Positions 57,761 to 64,000 of a stretch of 64,000 bases of DNA are shown in pieces. Position 1 is the first letter of the stretch; each line of letters opens with the position of its first letter. The position numbers were made by a program, and so were the translations under genes. Source of the stretch: Rhodanobacteraceae bacterium. GTDB taxonomy: Bacteria; Pseudomonadota; Gammaproteobacteria; Xanthomonadales; Rhodanobacteraceae. Where the stretch lies: NCBI GenBank assembly GCA_004299705.1, contig SCQS01000032.1, positions 62,001-126,000 on the forward strand, in the 5' to 3' direction. The notes beneath the pieces are model-generated. The model was given only the letters and a program-made list of their open reading frames with translations, was not told the origin of the DNA and did not search any database.

Positions 57761-57816
57761 CACGAGTTCAGGCCGTTCCGGATCGACCTCGACCGTGAAC
57801 TCGAGTTGCGCGATTG
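57761..57816 (+). pseudogene. Third, decayed copy of the CadC-like regulator start
   Basis: Nineteen codons (HEFRPFRIDLDRELELRD, then stop) match YEFGPFRIDPDRGLVLRD of the two upstream regulators at most positions, also at DNA level (GCCGTTCCGGATCGACC). The copy has no start codon and ends at a TGA. It is a relic of a longer tandem array, 32 bases after the copy 2 stop. Confidence 0.8.
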
Positions 57817-57941
57817 ACAACCCCCGCCGGACACACCTAGCCTGCCGGCACAGGGTTTTGCGGGGCAGTTGCCGGCATCGTTGACGCACAGGATCGCACG
57901 CGAGCCGTGCCTTGGCTTCATCCATAACGGGGAGATCGAGC

Positions 57942-60344
57942 ATGTCCGTACGCATCGGAGGCATCGTCATCGCAGCGTCCGCTTGCGCGGTGTTGCTGGC
58001 ACCGCCAGCCTTCGCGCAAAATGCGCCTGAACAAAACACGTCGACGCAGAAAAAGCAGCCGTCCACGCTGCAGACCATCATCGTCACGGGCACCCGTGCG
58101 TTCGACCGCACCGCCGCGGATTCACTGGCGCCGATCGACATCCTGACGCCGAAAGAGTTGATGAGCACCGGCGCACCGGACCTCACCACTGCGCTGCGCA
58201 CGCTGCTGCCTTCGTTCAACTTTCCGCAGCCGTCGTTGACCGATGCCACCGACGCGACCCAGCCGGCGCAACTGCGCGGCCTCTCGCCCGACGAGACGCT
58301 GGTGCTGATCAACGGCAAGCGCCAGCACACCACCGCAATCGTCAACGTCAATGGCTCGATCGGGCGCGGTTCATCGCCCGTCGACTTGTCCGCGATTCCG
58401 ATCAACGCGATCCAGCGCATCGAAGTGCTGCGCGACGGCGCGGCGGCGCAATACGGTTCCGACGCGATCGCGGGCGTCATCAACATCATCCTGAAGGGCG
58501 GCGCCGACCACGGCGGCGCCAACGTCACCTACGGCCAGCACGACGGCGGCCAGGGCGACACCTGGCAGGGCGGCGCCGACGGCGGATTCGCGTTCGGCCA
58601 CGGCAACGGCTGGGTGCATCTCGCCGCCAATTACCTCAACCAGGACCCGACCAACCACGCCGGCCCCGACATCCGCTATCCGGGCGACCCGACCTACGGC
58701 CAGGTCACCTTCCACTACGGCCTGCCCAAGGAAATCGCCAAGCAGACTGCGATCAACGCGCAATACAACCTCGGCGAGAACGCGACGCTGTACGCCTTCA
58801 GCCTGTTCAACCATCGCGACGTCGAAGCCGGCGGTTTCTTCCGCTCGCTGTCGCAATACGACGCCGCCAACCCGGCTGCTGTCGCGGTGTATCCCGATGG
58901 CTACCTGCCGATCGAGAACAGCGCGATCCGCGACGACACCACCGTGCTCGGCATCAAGGGCGACCTCGGCGGCTGGCATTACGACATCAGCGGCGATACC
59001 GGCGGCAGCCACTGGAAACTGCACACCACCGACACCTTCAACTATTCGCTGGGCGCGCAATCGCCCACCGAGTTCTACATCGGCACGCTGACGATTCGCC
59101 AGAACGAGTTCAACGCCGACTTCAGCCGCGACTTCGACATGGGCTGGTACCACCCGCTCACGGTCGCGTGGGGCCTTGCCTACCGGCATGAAAAGTTCGC
59201 GATCAAGCAAGGTGATCCCGCTTCGTATTACGGCGCGGGCGCGCAGGTATTCCCCGGCTACCAGCCGAGCGACGCGGGTGCACATTCGCGCAGCAACAGC
59301 GCCGAATACATCGACCTCGAAACCGACTTCACCCAGAAACTTTCGGCCGGTTTCGCGGCGCGCCACGAGCACTACAGCGACTTCGGCAACACCACGTCGT
59401 GGAAGCTGTCCGGCCGCTATGCGTTCACGCCGGTGGTCGCGCTGCGCGGCACCATCTCGACCGGTTTCCGCGCGCCGTCGCTGCAGCAGGAGTATTACTC
59501 CTCGACCGCGATCAACTTCGTCAACAACGGCAGCGGCAACCTCGTTCCGTACACCATCCGCACCTTCCCGGTTTCCGACCCGGCGGCGGTGGCGCTGGGC
59601 GCGCAGCCGCTGAAACCCGAGAAGTCGCGCAACTACAGCGTAGGGCTGGTGTTCACGCCAACGGTCGGACCCTACACGACGCTGGACTTTTACCAGGTCG
59701 ACGTCAACGACCGCATCATCCTCTCGGGCAACCTGGTCGGCACCGCCGTGCAGGATTACCTGACCTCGGTCGGCATTCCGTTCGTCAGCGGCGGCCGCTT
59801 CTTCACCAATGCGGTGGATACGCGCACGCGCGGCGCGGATCTGATCGGAACCTGGCCGCTGCAACTGTCGGGCTCGTCGCTGAAGTTCACCGGCGGCATC
59901 AACTACAACAAGACCGACATCCGCTCGATCAAACCCAACCCGCCGCAACTCGGCCTGGCGGGGCTGGTGCTGCCGGTGATCGACCGCACCGAACAGGGCT
60001 ACATTACCGTCGGCACGCCGCGCACCAAGGCGTTCTTCGCGACCGACTGGGGCATCGGCAACTGGACCCTGCACGGACAACTGACGCGCTACGGTGAATG
60101 GAAAACGCTGGGCTCGACGCCCTCGGGTGACCAGAGCTACAGCTCGCGCGTGCTGCTGGATGCCTCGGTAAGCTACGCGCTCGATCAATGGCACTTCACG
60201 CTGGGCGGCAACAACATCACCAATGTGTACCCCGCGAAGAATGACGCAGCCAACAACTACCACGGCATCATCGCCTACCCGCTGTCATCGCCGTTCGGTT
60301 TCAACGGCTCGTACTGGTATGCGAGCGTGGCGTACAGGTGGTAA
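57942..60344 (+). CDS. TonB-dependent receptor
   Basis: An 800-residue outer-membrane transporter. Signal peptide (VIAASACAVLLAPPAFAQ), TonB box-like TLQTIIVTGTRA, plug with LSPDETLVLINGKRQHTTAI and VLRDGAAAQYGSDAIAGVINI, and a 22-strand barrel ending in YASVAYRW with the C-terminal aromatic. The substrate is unknown; no iron or sugar genes are adjacent. GGGGAG precedes the ATG by 8 bases. It is downstream of the regulator array, which may control it. Confidence 0.92.
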   Translation: MSVRIGGIVIAASACAVLLAPPAFAQNAPEQNTSTQKKQPSTLQTIIVTGTRAFDRTAADSLAPIDILTPKELMSTGAPDLTTALRTLLPSFNFPQPSLTDATDATQPAQLRGLSPDETLVLINGKRQHTTAIVNVNGSIGRGSSPVDLSAIPINAIQRIEVLRDGAAAQYGSDAIAGVINIILKGGADHGGANVTYGQHDGGQGDTWQGGADGGFAFGHGNGWVHLAANYLNQDPTNHAGPDIRYPGDPTYGQVTFHYGLPKEIAKQTAINAQYNLGENATLYAFSLFNHRDVEAGGFFRSLSQYDAANPAAVAVYPDGYLPIENSAIRDDTTVLGIKGDLGGWHYDISGDTGGSHWKLHTTDTFNYSLGAQSPTEFYIGTLTIRQNEFNADFSRDFDMGWYHPLTVAWGLAYRHEKFAIKQGDPASYYGAGAQVFPGYQPSDAGAHSRSNSAEYIDLETDFTQKLSAGFAARHEHYSDFGNTTSWKLSGRYAFTPVVALRGTISTGFRAPSLQQEYYSSTAINFVNNGSGNLVPYTIRTFPVSDPAAVALGAQPLKPEKSRNYSVGLVFTPTVGPYTTLDFYQVDVNDRIILSGNLVGTAVQDYLTSVGIPFVSGGRFFTNAVDTRTRGADLIGTWPLQLSGSSLKFTGGINYNKTDIRSIKPNPPQLGLAGLVLPVIDRTEQGYITVGTPRTKAFFATDWGIGNWTLHGQLTRYGEWKTLGSTPSGDQSYSSRVLLDASVSYALDQWHFTLGGNNITNVYPAKNDAANNYHGIIAYPLSSPFGFNGSYWYASVAYRW

Positions 60345-60354
60345 GCAAGCCAGC

Positions 60355-60474
60355 CCATCCCCTTCGGCACGAAGGGGGTCGATGCAGTTGCGGCGCAACT
60401 GCATCGGGGATGCGCTGCGGGAAACGCAATAGAGCCATCCCCCTCAGTCCCCCTTCCTGCGGAAGGGGGAGGAG
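60355..60474. repeat. CCCCCTTCC-family intergenic repeat, locus 4
   Basis: A diverged inverted module (CATCCCCTTCGGCACGAAGG followed by the palindrome GATGCAGTTGCG-GCGCAACTGCATC) and a typical direct module CATCCCCCTCAGTCCCCCTT with CTGCGGAAGGGGGAGG. It lies between the convergent TonB receptor and clpB genes. Confidence 0.78.
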
Positions 60475-60520
60475 TACCGTCGTGGTCGCCGGCAGGCCAG
60501 CTCATACAAGAGCTGTTTTC

Positions 60521-60544
60521 GTAGGAGCGCGCCTGCGCGCGATC
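60521..60544 (+). repeat. GTAG REP element overlapping the clpB stop codon
   Basis: GTAGGAGCGCGCCTGCGCGC plus GATC, identical over 24 bases to the unit at 12968-12991. Its last two bases lie inside the clpB stop codon (60543-60545). Confidence 0.8.
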
Positions 60545-63140
60545 AGCGCTTGTGGAACGCGAGCTTGCCGTGTTCCGCATCGACCTTGATGGTATCGCCG
60601 CCCGTGAATTCGCCGGCAAGGATCTTCTGCGCCAGCGGGTTTTCCAGTTGCGTCTGGATCGCGCGCTTCAGCGGGCGCGCGCCGTAGACCGGATCGAAAC
60701 CGACGTTGCCGAGCAGCATCAACGCGCCATCGGAAATCTCCAGGTCAATCTGGCGCTCCTGCAGACGCTTGGCGAGGTAGTTGGTCTGCAAACGCGCGAT
60801 TTCGCGGATCTGCGATTTGTCGAGCGGATGGAACACCACGATCTCGTCGAGGCGGTTGATGAACTCGGGCCGGAAGTGTGCCTGCACCACGCCCATCACC
60901 GCGGCCTTCATTTGCGTGTAAGCCTCGGGTGAATCCTCGTCGATGCCTGACGATGCGATCTCCTGAATCTGTTGCGAACCCAAATTCGACGTCATCACGA
61001 TCACGGTGTTGCGGAAGTCCACCGTTCGCCCTTGGCCATCCGTAAGCCGGCCATCATCCAGCACCTGCAGCAGGATGTTGAACACATCAGGGTGCGCCTT
61101 CTCGACTTCGTCCAGCAGGATCACGCAATACGGGCGCCGGCGCACGGCTTCGGTGAGATAGCCGCCTTCCTCGTAGCCGACGTAGCCCGGAGGCGCGCCG
61201 ATCAGCCGCGCGACCGAATGTTTCTCCATGAACTCCGACATGTCGATGCGCACCATCGCCTCGGTGGTGTCAAACAGGAAATTTGCGAGTGCCTTGCACA
61301 GCTCGGTCTTGCCGACGCCAGTGGGGCCGAGGAACAGGAACGAACCGTACGGGCGATTCGGATCGGACAGGCCCGCACGCGCGCGCCGGATCGCGTCCGA
61401 CACCGCGGTGACGGCCTCGCTCTGCCCGACCACGTTCTTGTGCAGCGCATCTTCCATGTGCAGCAGTTTTTCGCGCTCGCCTTCCAGCATCCTGGAAACC
61501 GGAATGCCGGTCCAGCGCGAAACGACCTCCGCGATTTCTTCGTCGGTGACCTTGTCCTTGACCAGCTTGAACTCGCGCTGGTCGGCAGACTGCGCGACGG
61601 CGAGCTGTTTCTCCAGCTCCGGCAGGCGACCGTACTGAATCTCGCTCATCTTCGCGTAATCCTGACGCCGTTGCGCAGCTTCCAGTTCGTGGTGCGTCTT
61701 GTCGATCTGCTCCTTGATGCTGGCATCGCCCTGCAGCGCGGCCTTTTCCGACTTCCAGACTTCATTCAAGTCGGAGAACTCGCGTTCGACCTTTTCGATG
61801 TCGCCTTCTAGATCGGCAAGTCGCTTCTTCGATTCCGCGTCCTTTTCCTTCTTCAGCATTTCGCGCTGGATCTTCAACTGGATCAGCCGGCGTTCGAGGC
61901 GATCCAGTTCCTCCGGCTTGGAGTCGATCTCCATGCGGATACGCGAGGCGGCTTCGTCCATCAGGTCGATGGCCTTGTCGGGCAACTGGCGGTCGGTGAT
62001 GTAGCGGTTCGACAACGTGGCCGCCGCGACGATCGCCGGATCGGTGATCTCGACGCCGTGGTGCACCGCGTACTTTTCCTTCAAGCCGCGCAGGATCGCG
62101 ATGGTGTCCTCCACCGTCGGCTCGCCGACAAAAACTTTCTGGAAACGCCGCTCCAGCGCGGCGTCCTTTTCGATGTACTTGCGGTATTCGTCCAGCGTGG
62201 TCGCGCCGATGCAGTGCAGCTCGCCGCGCGCCAATGCGGGCTTCAGCATGTTGCCCGCGTCCATCGCACCTTCGGCCTTGCCCGCGCCGACCATCGTGTG
62301 CAGTTCGTCGATGAACAGGATGACCTGCCCTTCCTGCTTGGACAGGTCGTTCAACACGCCCTTCAGGCGTTCCTCGAACTCGCCGCGGAACTTCGCGCCG
62401 GCGATCAAGGCGCCCATGTCCAGCGCCAGCAGGCGCTTGTTCTTCAGCCCTTCCGGCACTTCGTCCTTGACGATGCGCTGGGCCAGCCCTTCGACAATCG
62501 CGGTCTTGCCGACGCCGGGCTCGCCGATGAGCACCGGATTGTTTTTGGTGCGGCGGCTCAAGACCTGGATCACGCGGCGGATTTCCTCGTCGCGGCCGAT
62601 CACCGGATCGAGCTTGCCGGTTTCGGCGCGCGCGGTCATGTCGATGGTGTATTTCTCCAGCGCCTGGCGCTGGTCCTCGGCGCTCTCCGACTGCACCTTC
62701 TCGCCGCCGCGCAACTTGTCGATCGCGGCCTCGATGTTCTGCTTGCTGGCACCGGCGGCTTTCAAGGCGCGACCGATGTCGCCCTTGTCCTCGACGCAGG
62801 CCAGCACGAACAATTCGGACGCGATGAACTGGTCGCCGCGCTGCTGGGCCAGCTTGTCGGTGACGTTGAGCAGCCGCGTCAGTTCGTTCGAGACATTGAT
62901 GTTGCCTTCCTGCCCGGACACGCGCGGCAACTTGTCCAGCATTTCGCCGACGCGTTGGCGCAGCAGCGGCACGTTGACGCCGGCCTGCGCCAACATCGGC
63001 GCGGTCGACCCGCCCTGCTGATCGAGCAGGGCTTCCAATACATGCGCGGGTTCCAGCATGTTGTGGTCGCGCCCGACCGCCAGCGATTGTGCATCACTGA
63101 GCGCCTGCTGGAACCGCGAAGTCAGCTTGTCCATTCTCAC
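60543..63140 (-). CDS. clpB: ATP-dependent chaperone ClpB
   Basis: Hexameric AAA+ disaggregase working with DnaK. 865 residues: N-domain ([18 protein letters not shown]), AAA1 with Walker [19 protein letters not shown], coiled-coil middle domain (about 410-530, [19 protein letters not shown]), AAA2 with [14 protein letters not shown] and [24 protein letters not shown] at 63140 is chosen: GAGGA is 7 bases upstream and VRMDKL aligns with the E. coli MRLDRL start. Sigma32-type promoter upstream. Confidence 0.97.
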   Translation of the reverse strand: MRMDKLTSRFQQALSDAQSLAVGRDHNMLEPAHVLEALLDQQGGSTAPMLAQAGVNVPLLRQRVGEMLDKLPRVSGQEGNINVSNELTRLLNVTDKLAQQRGDQFIASELFVLACVEDKGDIGRALKAAGASKQNIEAAIDKLRGGEKVQSESAEDQRQALEKYTIDMTARAETGKLDPVIGRDEEIRRVIQVLSRRTKNNPVLIGEPGVGKTAIVEGLAQRIVKDEVPEGLKNKRLLALDMGALIAGAKFRGEFEERLKGVLNDLSKQEGQVILFIDELHTMVGAGKAEGAMDAGNMLKPALARGELHCIGATTLDEYRKYIEKDAALERRFQKVFVGEPTVEDTIAILRGLKEKYAVHHGVEITDPAIVAAATLSNRYITDRQLPDKAIDLMDEAASRIRMEIDSKPEELDRLERRLIQLKIQREMLKKEKDAESKKRLADLEGDIEKVEREFSDLNEVWKSEKAALQGDASIKEQIDKTHHELEAAQRRQDYAKMSEIQYGRLPELEKQLAVAQSADQREFKLVKDKVTDEEIAEVVSRWTGIPVSRMLEGEREKLLHMEDALHKNVVGQSEAVTAVSDAIRRARAGLSDPNRPYGSFLFLGPTGVGKTELCKALANFLFDTTEAMVRIDMSEFMEKHSVARLIGAPPGYVGYEEGGYLTEAVRRRPYCVILLDEVEKAHPDVFNILLQVLDDGRLTDGQGRTVDFRNTVIVMTSNLGSQQIQEIASSGIDEDSPEAYTQMKAAVMGVVQAHFRPEFINRLDEIVVFHPLDKSQIREIARLQTNYLAKRLQERQIDLEISDGALMLLGNVGFDPVYGARPLKRAIQTQLENPLAQKILAGEFTGGDTIKVDAEHGKLAFHKR

Positions 63141-63185
63141 GTGGGCATCCTCGAGGAAAGGTGGTGATGGCCGCCGATCGCGGAA

Positions 63186-63214
63186 ACATGGGGCCGCAAA
63201 CACCACCCTTCAAC
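63186..63214 (-). promoter_or_regulatory. Heat-shock (sigma32) promoter of clpB
   Basis: Minus strand GTTGAAG (63208-63214), 14 bases, then CCCCATGT (63186-63193), close to the sigma32 consensus CTTGAAA-N13-15-CCCCATNT. About 45 bases before the clpB start. Confidence 0.8.
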
Positions 63215-63284
63215 GCTGCGACCCGCCGACCGGACTCCGAGTTTAGAATTCCGCGCTGGCAAAGGCACGTCGGGGAATTGAACC

Positions 63285-64000
63285 GTGGGAGCTCCGGGAT
63301 TGGCGCCGTGGGGCTGGCGCGCTTGGAATACCGTACAACTCGTTTACACCGTCGCGTGGACGGCAGGCTGGATCAGCCTTGCACTCGTGGTGCTGCTGCT
63401 GACGAGCGGCAACCGCCATATCCCGCTCCGGATGGCCGCGCGACTGTGGGCACCCGGGCTGATGTTCGGCGCAGGGGCGAAGCTGCGAGTGGAGGGCGTG
63501 GAACGCGTGGATTTCTCGAAGCCGCACGTGTTCGTGGCCAACCACGAGTCGATGATCGACATCTGCGCGCTGTTCCGGGCCCTGCCCGTTCCGATCCGTT
63601 TCGTGATCAAGCAGGAACTCGCGAAGGTGCCCTTCATCGGCTGGTACGCACGCGCGATGGGCATGCTGTTCATCGAGCGCGGCCACGCGCGCGAAGCCGC
63701 GCAGCGCCTGCACGGCGTGGTGTCGGTCGTGCGGGCCGGCGCCAGCTTGTGCGCGTTTCCGGAAGGCACGCGCGGTCGCGACGGCAGCGTCGGGCCGTTC
63801 AAGGGTGGCGCATTCCAGGTGGCGCTCGCAGCCGGCGTGCCGGTGGTGCCGATCGCGATCGCGGGCTCGGGCGCGGTGTTGCCGGCTTCCGGCTTCAGCG
63901 TGCGGCCCGGCACCATCCACGTGCGCATCGGCGAGCCGATTGCAACCGCGGGTTTGCACGCCGGCGACCGCCACGCGCTGGCGCAACGCGCGCACGACGC
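63285..64000 (+). CDS. plsC: 1-acyl-sn-glycerol-3-phosphate acyltransferase, 3' end beyond window
   Basis: Acylates lysophosphatidic acid to phosphatidic acid at the inner membrane. The 238 visible codons contain an N-terminal helix (WISLALVVLLLTSG), the catalytic NHESMID (NHx4D), the acceptor-binding FPEGTRGRDG and the later VPVVPIAIAGSG. It begins at GTG 63285 with GGGGAA about 8 bases upstream and runs off the right edge. Divergent from clpB. Confidence 0.9.
   Translation, partial: MGAPGLAPWGWRAWNTVQLVYTVAWTAGWISLALVVLLLTSGNRHIPLRMAARLWAPGLMFGAGAKLRVEGVERVDFSKPHVFVANHESMIDICALFRALPVPIRFVIKQELAKVPFIGWYARAMGMLFIERGHAREAAQRLHGVVSVVRAGASLCAFPEGTRGRDGSVGPFKGGAFQVALAAGVPVVPIAIAGSGAVLPASGFSVRPGTIHVRIGEPIATAGLHAGDRHALAQRAHD

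Noticed and set aside
58371-60263. 630-codon minus-strand ORF opposite the TonB receptor
   Set aside because: The plus strand carries signal peptide, plug and barrel motifs; the complement has none.

Overview
This 64 kb window is a GC-rich bacterial chromosome segment packed with housekeeping genes. Gene content and order (panB-panC-panD, rplU-rpmA-obgE, nnr-tsaE-amidase, a riboswitch-controlled cobalamin operon headed by btuB, a cyoABCD-SURF1 cluster), the TonB receptors and the GTAG-type REP palindromes point to a gammaproteobacterium of the Xanthomonadales (Lysobacterales), most likely the Rhodanobacteraceae. The genus cannot be fixed from sequence alone. No phage, complete insertion sequence or CRISPR array is visible.

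Layout. 0-13 kb: thrS (cut by the left edge) behind a possible attenuator leader, tRNA-Val, glk, uvrB, a FimT/GspH minor pilin gene, an orphan HMG-CoA-synthase-like gene, tRNA-Asn with a broken tRNA half upstream, then amidase-tsaE-nnr and queG. 13-26 kb: pantothenate genes, murJ, rpsT, obgE-rpmA-rplU, uvrA, a thioesterase, tsaB and a YoaA/DinG helicase. Three copies of one palindromic element sit in the gaps around the ribosomal-protein genes. 26-27.3 kb: a low-GC island that reads as a single integron gene cassette (HXXEE membrane protein plus an attC site), followed by a short antitoxin-like ORF. 27-34 kb: queD and queE, an acetyltransferase, two tandem DUF202 proteins, a TPR lipoprotein with PBP1b, an FmdB zinc ribbon and a secreted carboxypeptidase. 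34-43.7 kb: a nine-gene cobalamin uptake, salvage and assembly operon read leftward from a B12 riboswitch (btuB, membrane protein, cobO, cobB, cobQ, cobU, cobT, cobC, cobS), almost every junction a 4-base ATGA or GTGA overlap. 43.8-51.6 kb: two MFS transporters, then the bo3-type quinol oxidase operon cyoABCD with SURF1, with an FNR/Anr-like box between the second transporter and cyoA. 52-60 kb: two tandem CadC-like membrane regulators with near-identical DNA-binding domains and leaders but divergent sensor halves, a MazEF module between them, a third decayed copy of the regulator start, and a TonB-dependent receptor. 60-64 kb: clpB with a sigma32-type promoter, and plsC cut by the right edge.

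Most promising unusual items: the solitary integron cassette at 26389-27089; the CadC-like duplication with its embedded toxin-antitoxin pair, and helically phased TCA repeats upstream of the first copy; three palindromic elements whose arms have changed in a compensatory way; the thrS leader with a tiny Thr-Thr peptide and terminator; and three genes whose -10 hexamers lie exactly 6 bases before the ATG, suggesting leaderless transcripts.
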